Positions 10,291 to 24,810 of a DNA stretch of 64,000 bases are shown piece by piece. This stretch comes from Geosiphon pyriformis (taxonomy: Eukaryota; Glomeromycota; Glomeromycetes; Archaeosporales; Geosiphonaceae): the NCBI GenBank assembly GCA_016748015.1, contig JAAOMT010000046.1:1-64000 (forward strand), read 5' to 3'. Each line of letters begins with the position of its first letter. Within the stretch, counting starts at the first letter, position 1. Position numbers and translations under genes: made by a program. The notes beneath the pieces are model-generated. The model was not told the origin of the DNA and ran no database searches. It saw only the letters and a program-made list of their open reading frames with translations.

Positions 10291-13200
10291 ACGAAAATTG
10301 AAATAATATTTATCATATTTGAAAAATTTTAATTTATAGCCTTTAACAAGTATAAATCTTTCAAAATTTTGCTTTTTAATTTTTTCTATAATTCTTAAAT
10401 TTGATTCTCTAAACCTGAAATTTATGCTTATTAAAAATATTATTAATATATTAAAGGCTTGTTAATTAGGAATTATGCTTGAATTTTCTTTTAAAAAGGC
10501 AAAATAAATTTTAAATACTAATGCAATTTTTAGTACATATATTATTTATTTATTATGCTTTATTAAAGTAGGACCAAATATATACATATTTAAAGTTTTT
10601 AAATGCAAAGAATTTTAAATTTTATTTTAGGCAAATAAAAAGTTTTGCAAAAATACAAATATTTATACTTCTGAATATGACTTTTCTCTTAAGCTTTTAA
10701 TATAAATTCAGACCTTATAGTAATCAACTCAAAGAAATTATAAATAATATAATATAATATAAATTTTCAATAATAAAACAATATATCGAACCCTTAATAA
10801 AGCATTAAAACAATAGAAAATTTGCTGCTAGTTTTAAAAATTAAGAAATAAAACATACAATTTTTTTAACATTTTTATAATATTATGGTTTTGAACTTAA
10901 TAGATTCGCAAATAACATTGAAAAAGCAATAATATTTTATTTTAAAAGCTAAGTGTATAAATATTACTTGATAATAGTTAGAAACATGCTTTATATCCAA
11001 TTTTATAAAGCTACAAAATATTATCTCAAAGCTTATTCTTTAAAAAATTAATTTATTGTTTTAATTTATTTATATTATTTAATTAGAAGCATTTTATTAA
11101 GTTGTTTAACAATTTTTTCAATGGCTAAAATTTTATTACAAACTGTTAATCTCAATTTACAATTTGCAGAAATAGTAAAACTAATTTTGAAATTTATTTG
11201 GCATGAAAAATCTGGATAAATATTCAGAAAAGAAATATTTTGTATTAAAAATTTTAAATATATAATAATTATAACTGTAAAAAATTAGACAGTTTTTTTA
11301 TAGTCCTTCCACTATTTACTATAGATATAGATCATGCATTTTTTACACGTAATCAGCTACTTGAACTTACTGTTATTGGTCTGAGTTCAATTATGGTGTT
11401 CAATCTGAATTTGGCTATAAACAACAGTCTTTTTTCATATAGATAATAGCAGCAATAGCATGTTTGCCAAAACTGGCTTTAATTAGCATATACTGAATTG
11501 CTTGATACTTTGAATTCTAGTATTACTAAAGGTTTTAATTGGTTTTTCAGATGTTATTAATGTTATATTTGCTTTTAATTTTGTTGTTGCTAAAAGCTAA
11601 TTAATCTTTAATAAGTTATTTATTCCCAAAATATTTTTTTATATTTTGAATTGTGTATACTATTGGATTTATGATAAAATAACCAATTTTATGCCAATTA
11701 TTTTGTATAGTTACTTTGTTAAAAAAAAAATTTCTGTTCAAGCTTAAAGTAATTAAACTGTTTATTAAAATTAATAGCTAATTAATTCAAAATATTAGTT
11801 AAGATAATAAATATTAAGTTAATTATTAAAAAAAATTTGTTTTTTTTAAGTAAAAATATTTATTTTATTTTGATAATTGTATTACTACTTGATAAATTAA
11901 TTTCTAACTTGATATATTTTTTAAAAAAAGAAGCTCTTTTTTTATATATTTTATTATAATACTATTTTGAATTTTAGCACTCATTTTTTTGCTAATATTT
12001 GAATAAACTTAATGTATATTTTAATAAACTATTGAATATTTTAATAAATTTTTTAAAAATTTGCCAAAATATTGATAAATTCTTGAATGTTATATAGTTA
12101 TAAATATTGTATAATCTGATTATTGCATTTAGTTATATATGTTTATTTTTTAAATTAAGTTATTAATTAAATAATAAGCAATCAAATTAATTTTTATTAA
12201 TTATAAAAACTAAGCAAATTATATTTCTATATATAACTTTAAGAAATTCATTTATTAAGTCATCTAATTATAAAAATTAAATTAATTAAATAAAAACCAG
12301 ATTGCTTTTTTTTTTCTGTTTTTTGATAATATTATTATTTTTAATAGTATTTAAAAGTTTTTTACAAATTATTATAAAAATTTTAAGTAAGTAATCTTTA
12401 TTTTAATGTTTGATAAAACTATAAATATTAAAATAATTTATGTAAAGACTATATTCTACTTTTTGTCTGATTTTTTTGGTTTAAAATTAATTACTAAAAA
12501 CAATAATAAACTTTTTTGTATTAAGTTTGTATTTTAAACTTTTTTAAATACTGCTGTTATAGTTAAAACTTTTACTTTTTAGTTTTATATATTTATTTAA
12601 CCATAGTTAAATATATATATTAGTTATTAATATTATTAGTTAGCCATCCTATTTTTAAAAATAATTAATAATATAATTATTAACTTGATTAATAACTTAA
12701 TTATTTACTTAGTTATTAATTTGATCATTAATTCAATTATTAACTTAATTATTAATTAAATCATTAATATGATTACTAATCTAATTATTGATTTTTTTAA
12801 GAGTATATAAGTAAGACTTTAAAAGCTATAGAAATTTATTTATATTTAAATCAAAAATTAATTCAAAACAAAGATCAATATAATAATATTAATTTAATTT
12901 TTTTATTTTATTTTTATTATTTTATTTTTTTGATTTGTGTAATTTTTAGTTTTTGTAAAATATATTAAATAAATATTTACTAAAAAATACAACCAATATT
13001 TAATATTAAATTCTAAAAATATTAATATAAAACATAAAATTATATTAATGTGTTATTTTTTTGTTAATAATATAAACTATTTTTCTATTTTTAGATTTTT
13101 TTATTATTTTTTAAAAAAAAATAGCAACTAAGATATTTATAAAACTGATTTTATATATTGAATATTTATTATTTCAATTCACTCATTAAAATTAAATTAT

Positions 13201-13640
13201 TTTTTTATTATTTTTATTACTATATAATACTATTTTTTATATTCAACTGTAACAATATATAAAAACTGCTACTTTTGTGGTTTTTTTATTAGTGAGATTA
13301 ATTTTGTAATTAGTTTTAGATTGGCTTTTTTGAAATTTAAACTGATTAAGTTAATATTGCTAATCAAGTTTATTATTGAACCGATTAATTTTTTAGTTCT
13401 TTTGATTACAAAGTTTGTTAGCACTTTTTTTTTTTGAATGTTAAGATAAAAAAAAATTTTGCAATTGAAAAAAATGTTGGTATTTTTAGAAAAATAATTA
13501 ATAATTTAAGCAATAAAGTTGTTAAACTTATGGTAAAATATAATGTAGATAGTGTAATTAATAATAATATGTTTGACAGCAACCAAATTCTTCTGTTAAT
13601 AAGAAAAAATTTGCTAAAATAATAATATTTTGGAAGATGT
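10291..13640. other. AT-rich spacer with unidentifiable transposon debris
   Basis: Very AT-rich sequence between the two ankyrin arms. A slightly less degraded stretch at about 11290-11580 has broken frames (for example DIDHAFFTRNQLLEL) that I cannot assign. At about 12650-12790 there is a low-complexity run of units like GATTATTAACTT. A comparable run stands at about 54000-54065, upstream of the LINE. Nothing else supportable as a gene was seen. Confidence 0.5.
12650..12800. repeat. Degenerate AATTATTAACTTGATTATTAA repeat
   Basis: About ten loosely repeated 11-13 bp units alternate TTAATT/GATTATTAA. The same kind of array is at 54000-54065, about 720 bp before LINE ORF1. It could be a LINE 5' leader or simple AT-repeat drift. 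Confidence 0.5.
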
Positions 13641-13780
13641 AGGCTCTTAATATGTAGCTTTAGCATAATGTGTTTTTGATTGGTTCGAGTGGCTGGTCAC
13701 GTGTAGAAAGCGCATGAGCCATACTATTTTAGAGTATTTTATTTACTGTATAATAGTAGGTCCCACTCGTTAAAAAAAAA
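13636..13780 (+). mobile_element. 3' tail of a 5'-truncated LINE
   Basis: The stretch GTGGCTGGTCACGTGTAG followed later by CCCACTCGTTAAAAAAAAA matches in order the 3' end of the LINE at 61.38-61.49 kb (ATGGCTGGCCACATGTAG, then GGGCTTCATTCATAAAACTTGTAATAAAAAAAAA). It ends in an A-run as LINE copies do. Upstream (13434-13622) is an open stretch that may be the decayed ORF2 end, which is less certain. Confidence 0.65.
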
Positions 13781-14149
13781 TCAAGTTCTTTTAAAATATT
13801 TTATTCATTTAATTAATATTTTTTTTAAATAAATTATTTTAAAATATATAATAAATGATAAATTAAAATTAACCAATAATAAAAATCCTAACTATTAAAA
13901 TAGTCAAATCAAAAAATTTACTAAAAAACTCTTGACTTGTACACTTTTATCAAAAATTAGCAAAATAATTTATTAAATTTGAATTAAAATTTTTATTTAA
14001 CTAAATATATATATGAAAGCTTTGCACAAGAAAATTGTAGAACAACAGCTGGAATTTGATAAATTTGATAAATTCAAAAAGCACATTTAAGATTGTAAGT
14101 ATGAACTTTTCTTTTGTTAATATTATTGTTATTTATTAACATGATTAGT

Positions 14150-15410
14150 GTGAAAAACTTAAGCTGAGAAAATTTAAACAGAACCAAAAGTTTGTCTATA
14201 TAAACGCTTTTAAAAATAGGCTATATTGTTTTGCTATCATTGGAATAGTAATCTATGGGTTCTTGTAGTAACCAACTCGATAACTTGATCAAGATGTGTA
14301 AGTTCCAGTTTCTAGTGTATAACTTCTTAAACTTAAAATTATCAAAGATAGCTTATTATAAGAAAATTATAGCAAAGTAAGTGTATAGGCTTTCTAAATT
14401 AAATTTTTAACTTTGAATTTCTATAGCGTTTTATAGTATCTTAACTGCATCTCACTTTTGAATTATTATTATTGGTTTTTAATCAGTTTTTTAAAAAAAT
14501 TTTACTTTTTTAAATTTTCCTAAAAGATAAAGAATATCTTTAAAAGTAAACTATTAATGAATGAAGATTTTTAATAACTTATTATTTTATTTTCGAATTA
14601 ACATTATTCACGAGTATTAATAATTTTTAAGAAATCTATAATAAAATTTTGAATTTTCTAAAAGTGAAAAGAGATTAGAAATAATAAATCTTGAGAAATA
14701 GCTAGTAATAAGTATTTATTAGATAGAAATGAAAAACCTTTATAAAAGGTATTAATGTTTGATTACAAAATTTAAGTGTTGTATATTTTTAACACCGTAT
14801 TTCTCCAATTCATTGTGAAATCCTTTCAAAGGTTTATAAAACTAGATATTGAAATTTATTTATTTATTTAACCGGCTTAACCGTTAGAAAGGATTAGATT
14901 TTATAAAATATTTTCATATATCTTTAGTTAATCTAGTTTCGGCGGATACCTAGTCAAAATAGGGAGCCCGCTCTTTAAAAAATGCATTCTATTTAAAAAG
15001 AATCCCTCTTTCAAAGTTCTTAGTAATTAATTTTGCCGAGCATTAAAATATTTATTCTACTCTTTAGTATTACATATAGATTAATTATGCTTCATTATAA
15101 TGGTTCATGGTGATTCGCACTTATAAAAGTTACTATAACATACGCAATTAATTTAGATCTTGGATTGAGTTAACCCACAAACTCAGAAATAAAACCAGGA
15201 TAAAATAATATTTATTGCTGCGCTCATCGAAAAGTGTCATAATCCCAATCTATTGAATAGCCTTAAAGCTAGATGTATAATAAAAAGCCTAAAATTGAGA
15301 GCTACAGTTTAATTGATAAGAAAAATACTAAAAAACCGACAAAATATTGAATATATCCAGGTAGAGTATATCTAAGTTGCATCTCAAGTTTGCAGAAAAG
15401 GGAATCAATT
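14150..15410. repeat. Dispersed repeat segment shared with the 41.3-42.0 kb region
   Basis: Sequence at about 14330-14480 (ATCAAAGATAGC, then GTGTATAGGCTTTCTAAATT, then TATCTTAACTGC) matches 41799-41930 in the same orientation. Nearby GCTGAGAAAA...TTTAAA blocks also agree. A GC-richer patch at 14880-15400 is included but has no recognisable frame. It is probably a transposable-element fragment of unknown class. Confidence 0.5.
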
Positions 15411-16035
15411 TTTTGAATTAGTTAATATGTTAATTTAATTTTACTTTTCAACAAATTTAGTGTATTAAAAAGTTAAAAAAAATTTCATGGTGTTATTTAA
15501 TGCTTATTTGCTATCTATCATAGTTATTTTAAATTTATATAATAAAAAATAAATTAGTTGAAAATTTAATTTTGATACAACTTCTTTTTAAAAATGCTTT
15601 TAATCTTCCTTTTTATGAATATTTAATAATAAAATTAAGTCTAAAATCAAAAGAAGATTTAGACCTAAGTTTATTGATAAAAATTAAAATTAAATCCTTA
15701 TTGTGAAGATGTACAAAGTTTATCAATTTTAAATATTATTTTCTAAAAAAACTTAACCAATTTTTGTATTAAGTTATTAAATTTTAAATTGTCTTGCTTA
15801 ATCTTTTATTAAATATAATAATAAGTTTATTAATTTTTGAAAAAATTTATTTTGTAAAAAAATTATGACTTGATTATTTTTCCAAATCAGTTATTTTGAT
15901 TTCGTTAAATTCAAGACTTAATAATACAATAAATAGAATAAATGAAATATTTTCTTAAAATAGTAAAAGAAAAGTGCTTTTGTTTTTTGTTTATTTTAAA
16001 TAACTGGTTTTTTCCTTAATTTCTACTTTTTTATT
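15411..16035. other. AT-rich spacer, nothing recognised
   Basis: Only AT-rich drift with short A/T runs. No frame, repeat or palindrome that I can support. Confidence 0.5.
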
Positions 16036-16945
16036 GTTAAATTAGTTTAATTTGGACATTTAAAAGTTGTGGGAATTTTATAATGTTTATAAACTTTTTG
16101 TACTATTAAAAAAGTTAAAAAATGGTTTGTTTGATTTTTTAATTTATTAAATTTTTTTTTAAATAAATGTTTCTAAAAAGATTCTTGAATATTTAGATGA
16201 TGCATTAAACTGTTAATGTTGTTAATTATCGGATGTTTTTTAAATAAGCATTTTTGTTGTGAATTTCATTTTTTCGTCATTTATTCTTTTTAATTTCTCA
16301 TAAGTACTGTTATTCTGAGTTAACTTGTAATAATTTAAAAAATTTACAGGTTGTTTATGTATTTTATAAAATAATTCACTGTGTTTTATACAAAATCTTA
16401 TTTTATTTATTTATTTGAATTGAAATCTACTAAATAGACTTGAAATTCTAAAAAAGCTATCACTAAAATATCTAAAAAATACTTTCACATAGAATATAAA
16501 TTTAGCTAAAAATAATTTTTGTGACGGTTATTTTATATTTTTCTGAAGGTTAAAATTTATAAATAAAACAATCTTTTTTAGGGTTTTTACCAAAAGATAT
16601 TAATCATTGAAAATCTTGCATATTTTATTTTTGCAAAAAGTACAGCTTTAGAACTATAATTTTGAAATACTAAACTGCGTTATCAAAAAAAATGTTTATA
16701 ATTATTAATTTATCTTATATATCCATCGTCCGAAAAAAATACAGTTATAATCCTAAATATAGATGATGAAGTTTTCCAAAATTCATTTCTTATGCGGTTT
16801 TTGAAAAAATAATTTTTAAAATATCACTCTTCGCGAATAGATTCTATTATGCTTTCTCGATTCCACATATAAGCTGTTGTAATTTTAAAGTATAGATAGC
16901 AAATTATTTACTTTTTAAAAAAATATCAAAAAGATTAGAGTTTCT

Positions 16946-18076
16946 TCATACTATACCTATATCTAATGCTGTTCTCCCATGCCTATCCCTAATATCTTTT
17001 CGAGCCTTATATTGGTTAACTAATAATGCAAATATCTTCTCGTGTCCCTCTTTAGCTGCAAAATGTAAAGGTGTCCACAAGTCCCATGCATCTCTAGCAT
17101 CGACATCGACATCAACATCAGCATCAATCTCAATTTCAATCTTTAAATTTCTATCCGCTTTCTTTTTTCTCTTCTCTTTGCTTATTAATAAAAATTTGAT
17201 AACCTCTGCATTTCCGGTCATGGCAGAATGATGTATCGCCTGTCTTCCCAATTTATCCTTTGCATTTAGATCAATTTTATAATCTTCTAAAAGCGTTTTA
17301 ATGAGCCGTAAATTTCCAGATATCACAGCATTCTGAAAAAGGTTAATTCCAGAATTATCAGATGTCGTTAAAAGGATGTCCAAATGTGCAGTGTTATAAA
17401 AAGGAAGATTAGAATTTGAGAAATATTCTAGGAAAAATAGAACAATATCGACATGATTATAGAGTGCAGCAGTATGTATTGGTAATCGGCCTGAATTACT
17501 TGGTGTAAATACAGTTTCCGGCGAGAGTAATGTAAGGTATTTCACAAGAGCTANNNNNNNNNNNNNNNNNNNNNNNNNNNNNNNNNNNNNNNNNNNNNNN
17601 NNNNNNNNNNNNNNNNNNNNNNNNNNNNNNNNNNNNNNNNNNNNNNNNNNNNNNNNNNNNNNNNNNNNNNNNNNNNNNNNNNNNNNNNNNNNNNNNNNNN
17701 NNNNNNNNNNNNNNNNNNNNNNNNNNNNNNNNNNNNNNNNNNNNNNNNNNNNNNNNNNNNNNNNNNNNNNNNNNNNNNNNNNNNNNNNNNNNNNNNNNNN
17801 NNNNNNNNNNNNNNNNNNNNNNNNNNNNNNNNNNNNNNNNNNNNNNNNNNNNNNNNNNNNNNNNNNNNNNNNNNNNNNNNNNNNNNNNNNNNNNNNNNNN
17901 NNNNNNNNNNNNNNNNNNNNNNNNNNNNNNNNNNNNNNNNNNNNNNNNNNNNNNNNNNNNNNNNNNNNNNTAGATGTTAAAATTTGAAGAATTTTTGTGG
18001 GATTATTAGTTTGAATAAAGTATAATAAAGAGGTTTTGCAATGTGTTTCTAGAGGTGAAGTTTGATCTTCCTTCAT
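16946..18076 (-). CDS. Ankyrin-repeat protein, right copy (interrupted by assembly gap)
   Basis: Minus-strand twin of the gene at 8042. Exon 1 starts with ATG at 18074-18076 (MKEDQTSP...) and runs into the gap at about 17971. The last exon resumes at about 17553 and stays open to the stop at 16946, ending GRTALDIGIV. It has the ankyrin signatures GRLPIHTAALY, GRQAIHHSAMTGNAE, LWTPLHFAAKEG and GRTALDIG, plus an acidic/lysine-rich linker (KEKRKKKADR, then alternating D and V). The gap hides the end of exon 1, exons 2 and 3 and their introns. The left arm needs about 670 bp there, so the 417 N are not the true length. Unlike the left copy, the visible frame is intact, so this is the copy likely to be functional. 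The role of the protein is unknown. Confidence 0.82.
   Translation of the reverse strand: MKEDQTSPLETHCKTSLLYFIQTNNPTKILQILTSXXXXXXXXXXXXXXXXXXXXXXXXXXXXXXXXXXXXXXXXXXXXXXXXXXXXXXXXXXXXXXXXXXXXXXXXXXXXXXXXXXXXXXXXXXXXXXXXXXXXXXXXXXXXXXXXXXXXXXXXXXXXXXXXXXXXXXXXXXXXALVKYLTLLSPETVFTPSNSGRLPIHTAALYNHVDIVLFFLEYFSNSNLPFYNTAHLDILLTTSDNSGINLFQNAVISGNLRLIKTLLEDYKIDLNAKDKLGRQAIHHSAMTGNAEVIKFLLISKEKRKKKADRNLKIEIEIDADVDVDVDARDAWDLWTPLHFAAKEGHEKIFALLVNQYKARKDIRDRHGRTALDIGIV
17554..17970. other. Assembly gap (N run)
   Basis: 417 undetermined bases within the right-hand ankyrin gene. The matching left-arm interval is about 250 bp longer, so the gap size is probably an estimate. The presence of a nearly identical inverted copy 8-10 kb away is a likely reason for the assembly failure. 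Confidence 0.97.
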
Positions 18077-18704
18077 TCTAAGGTAGAACTTTCAGATTAT
18101 AATGCAAAATATGGTATGAGTAAAAGAGGCAAAAAACCTTAAATCGGAGACTGTATAGTGTAGTTAGTAAATGATAAATTAGTGATAAGTAAGAGATGAT
18201 CATGATAATCATGATAATCATGCAATGTGGGAGGTTTGTTTACTAAATTAGCGAGATTAAGGCCAACCTCACAGTTATTGAAATTAAGGATAATATCTGG
18301 CGATTGAAATAACGCGAAAAATAGTATAATTAATTTGATAATAGGGGCAAACGTTTACTCGGATCAATACCAAATCCCAAATCCCAGAGAACTTTGTATT
18401 AAAGAATTAAACAACAAATTATAAAAATTGTGAAACGAGTAATTGAGGATGAGTTATAAAATTTAAATTTAATTTTTTTTTGAATTAAAAGTGAATGATC
18501 TAAAAAGTCATTTTAAATAGACACAAAATATAAACACGCTCAAAGCTATGTTATTTTCTAAAATATATTAAAAAGATTATTCATTTTTTGACATTCCTTC
18601 TTTCTGTTTTAAGTTTTAATTAGAAGCAAGATCTTATTGGTCCTAACCAGTAATACTCAAAGTTTCAGGTTATAGGGAAGGTTTTTGATATAAAAATTAG
18701 TTAA

Positions 18705-19040
18705 GGCAAATTGTCTTAGGAAGGAAAGCGCGGCACTCATATATTCGATTAAACCCTCCCACCCAGGGTTCAAACCCTGTGTGGGGCAAATCAAATATAG
18801 ATTATCTGTCCGGGAAGACATAAAACTATCCGTCGATGGAAAATGACGTTAAGTAACCCATCTGATAAGATGTAAATCTACCCATCTGATATGATGTAAA
18901 TCTTCCATCCGAAATGATGTAAAACTATGTTTTTTTTTCATCCAGTATGACGTAACCCATCCGCAACGATGTGAAGACTATCCGGCGACATTAAATAAAC
19001 CCATCCGAAATGATGTAAATCTATTCGTCAAAGGAAAATG
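18705..19040. repeat. Inverted copy of the B-box segment and 24-bp repeat array
   Basis: Plus strand here carries CAGGGTTCAAACCCTG and then repeats such as CCATCTGATAAGATGTAAATC and CCATCCGAAATGATGTAAA. About eight units survive, as in the left arm. Confidence 0.75.
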
Positions 19041-19121
19041 TTTTTTTTATGGCCTAGTGAAAATAATATGTTTAGTAAATAAACTAGCTAAAGAACAAAA
19101 AAATATAGAGTATTTAATCCC

Positions 19122-21528
<2,407 letters not shown>

Positions 21529-22878
21529 TGTTATAAATTAGAACAGAATTTAAATTGATTTGAAATTAACTTAAGTTGAATTTTTAATTTAATTTAAGTT
21601 AATTCAAAATCTTTAATTTAATACTGTATTAATTCTGAATCAATTTAACCAATTACATTATTTGATTAATTTGTCAATAAAAAGTTTTTTTTTTATTAGC
21701 CAATCAAAAAAATCAAAGATTTGATATTTAATGTATTTTTTTATTATTATCTTTAATAATTTTAATTATTTGTATTAATTTTTCCAAATATTGCTATTGC
21801 CACTATACTATATAAAATTTCGTTTTTTTTACAATTATGATGATTAGTTCTATAGCTTTTTTTATAATTGTATTGATAATTTGTCTTTTTTTTTTCTTTT
21901 TTCTTTCGATTTTGGCATAAGACTGCTTCATATAAAGAAATAAAAGTGTTTGGTATTTTTCATAATTCTGAAAAATCAGTAATTTTAATAGATATTAACT
22001 TTATTGTATAGTAAAAATATTTTAATATTTCTGATTTGTATCTCAGTTTACATAATATTTTATTAATAGTTCTAATCACTTTGCAAATAAAAAACTTTTT
22101 ATTAGTACTTGAACAATCAATCTTTGGAATCTCAATTTACATAAAATCTTTAATCTTATAAGATATTTTCTATTTTGTATTTTTATACAGTATTACTTTG
22201 GTATTATTAACTTATTAGTCATAAGCAATTTAGTGTATTTTATAATAATCAATAAATAAATTAGTAATATTGTATAACATATTGTTTTGGTTATCATTAT
22301 CTTATTAAAAAATATAAAATTAATACAGAATAATATTAAAAAGTACAAATAATAAAAAACATTATTTTATCTTATGAAATTATAATAGAAGAAACATAAG
22401 AATTATTAAAGTAAGTATTAATATTTTTTAAAAATTGTTTGGTTTTTTTACTTATGGCTTAATTTTTTTTAATATTTTCTTAATATTTTTTTAATATTAT
22501 TTACTATATTATATTATTGTTATTAATTTAGTAATTATTACTATTGCTTTCAGTTATTTTGTTGTAATTATTGGACATTTTGCTGTTATTGCTGATTATT
22601 TTTTTACTTATTATTTTGTTATTGTTGTTGGTTATTCTGTTGCTAGATATTTTGTTGTTGTTGCTAGTTATTCTGTTGCTTTTTATTTTGTTTCTGCTGC
22701 TAATTATTTTACTGCTGCTGTTGGTTATTTTGTTCCTTATTATCTTGCTGCTTTTATTATTACTGGTTATCTTGTTATTGATTATTTTGTTACTGTTTTG
22801 CTGCTATTACTAGTTATCTTATTGCTGTAATTTGTTTTGCTGTTAATTATTATTACTTTTGATTTTTTGTTGAATTGG

Positions 22879-22914
22879 CTTTTTATCAAACACTATTTGA
22901 TAAGATAAAAAGCC
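22879..22914. other. Perfect stem-loop GGCTTTTTATC / GATAAAAAGCC
   Basis: An 11-bp perfect inverted repeat separated by about 14 bases, within TIR element copy 2. Function unknown; possibly a remnant of another small insertion. Confidence 0.6.
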
Positions 22915-23207
22915 AGTAATTACAGAAACTTTTGTATTTATTATATTTAAATATAAAAATAAATTAAATAATTTAACTAATATAAAAATAATGTTTTTTA
23001 TCTGTTATTCTATATAAATTATATAATTAATTATTAGTTCTTTTATTTTCTATCTATTTTAAAAGTTTTTGTTAAAATACATTATTTGTTTGTTTAATTA
23101 ATTCTTAGAATTAAAGATATCTTGGATATCTATTTATAATATAAATAATTGATCATATTTTTGTTAATTTTCTGATTATATTAGTTGTAAACTCTTTTAT
23201 ATTATTA

Positions 23208-23254
23208 GTCCTAGGTCGCGTTTGGATTTCACTCGTTAAACGTAATAAAAAAAA
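23208..23254 (+). mobile_element. Short LINE 3' tail
   Basis: TTTGGATTTCACTCGTTAAA followed by CGTAATAAAAAAAA resembles the ends of the LINE copies at 61.49 kb and 13.78 kb. It is about 47 bp long, so it is a very severe 5' truncation, or coincidence. Confidence 0.4.
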
Positions 23255-24206
23255 TATTATTAGTTTGAAGGATAATTGAAGATTCAAATATGGTAAAAAG
23301 TTGAAAAAAAAAGCTTGTTATTTCTTTTGCTTCTTTAAAAAAAAGAGCCATAATCCAAAAAAAAAATTTAAAATAATCTTGAACATAACAGATATATTTG
23401 TAAAAATTATTTAATTAATTGTATATATTAATCAAGTCTACTTGTAAATAATACAATGTTTTTTACTAAAATTAAATTTATAGTTATTAATTAAACTAAA
23501 GATTATTGTATAATATATTTAATATAATAAGAACAAAACTGTTTTACTAAATTTTTAAGTATTTAAGCATATTTATTTTTAATCTATAAATTAAAAATTA
23601 TTAGTATTTATTTATATAAAAAATTAAATTAATATTATATATTGTATTATAAGTTTTGCTTATTTTTCCATGTCCTATTTTTAAATAAAATTTACATAGT
23701 TTTTTATATAATTTTTCTTTTGAACAGACTGGTTTTTTTGTTTTTTTAAGATAAAATATATTTTGTCTTTTAATTTGTGCAATATAAAAGGTAATATATA
23801 TTTAATATTTCAATTTAGAATTAAATTTTTCTCTTTTAAGGGTATTTTTTAATATTTTAATGTATTAATTTATGTAATCTTAAGAAAGCAAAGTTTTGGT
23901 TTGTCTTTTTTTACTTCTAATTAATAAATAACTTTTAAGAAGATCAGAAAATGTTTCTTGAATAAACTATCAATGATAAATGGTGTTGAAAAGCCATAAA
24001 AAAACGTCTCAAATATCAAAACTTTGATTTTTTTGATTGGTTAATGAGAGAAAAACTTTTTACTGGCCAATTAACCAAATAATGTGATTGGTTGAGTTGA
24101 TTCCAAATCAATACAGTGTTGAATTAATGATTCCGAATTAACTCAAGTTGAATTAGAATTCCAAGTTGATTCCGAATCAACTCAAATCCTGTTCCAACTC
24201 ATGACA

Positions 24207-24810
24207 TATACAATCAACGTGAACATGAACAATTAACATTAACATTAACACTAACATAAAGATTATTAACAACAGTAATCCCCGTTTGTCAAAATTCATA
24301 GATCCTGGGAGTTATCCCAATCAAGATTTAACTCAGGATCGGTTTTAGTGAATCGACAGGGGTGAGATCAGAGGAACAAAAGTTCCGTAGTAAAAATATA
24401 GACACTTGAATTTCGGGAATTCTACGTCGATCTTGATCAACTGTCCTTTTTTCCAATCGAGAAAACTACATGCAGATGCAGACACTTGAAATAATTGTTT
24501 CGTGAATCTTTGGGAACCATGTGAGAAAAGTAAAAGAATTTATTTTTCGATTTCAATCAACAGACCTAATGAAGGGTTTGAGATTTTTCAATTTTTTTTG
24601 CCATTTTTGGTCATCCGATAGTGTACAGCATTATTTGAATGGCAACTTTTTGAATCCAGTACCCAATCACTGATTAGTGTTGATTAACTGCTAATTCTTG
24701 CATTAAAACAGTTAACTGTCAATATTTGAAAGACTCATCTCCCAAAATTAGTCTTTCTGTCTGTCTAACTTTCTTGGCGCGTTATTCAATATCAAGTGCT
24801 GCACTACTCG
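24207..24810 (+). promoter_or_regulatory. Upstream region of the Sel1-repeat gene
   Basis: Non-coding sequence of more balanced composition between the TIR element end and the Sel1 gene start. It begins with AACATT-type hexamer repeats (24232-24255). No TATA box or other defined site stands out. The promoter must lie here because the next upstream feature is a dead transposon. Confidence 0.4.

Larger units (their letters stand above)
16036..19121. repeat. Right arm of the inverted duplication (ankyrin locus)
   Basis: Reverse complement of about 6978-10290, including gene, B-box segment and 24-bp repeat array (about 18790-19040). The outer end near 19121 reads, as reverse complement, GGATTAAATACTC. 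There it stops matching the left arm, whose homology to the chromodomain of the gypsy relic continues outward. Contains a gap of 417 N. Confidence 0.88.
21529..24206 (-). mobile_element. TIR DNA transposon copy 2 (reverse orientation, strongly AT-decayed)
   Basis: Starts TGTTATAAATTAGAAC and ends GTTCCAACTCATGACA, the same termini as the element at 2263-4875. TATA lies directly outside both ends (21525-21528 and 24207-24210), again a 4-bp duplication. The length (2678 bp) is close to copy 1 (2613 bp). The only readable internal landmark is the Gln-rich repeat at about 22571-22860, in reverse orientation and at the position expected if the element is flipped. The left TIR has turned largely to A/T while the right TIR keeps its Gs and Cs. 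A small LINE tail (23208-23254) has inserted. No transposase frame remains. Confidence 0.82.

Noticed and set aside
18705-18790. Functional tRNA gene
   Set aside because: Only the T-arm-like hairpin and B-box are visible; acceptor, D and anticodon arms cannot be paired.
22571-22813. Leucine/isoleucine-rich plus-strand frame resembling a membrane protein
   Set aside because: It is the reverse complement of the decayed Gln-rich repeat of TIR element copy 2.
24796-24810. Sel1 gene start at a GTG codon upstream of the ATG
   Set aside because: Fungal nuclear genes start at ATG; the first ATG in frame is at 24811 and the extra codons add no repeat.
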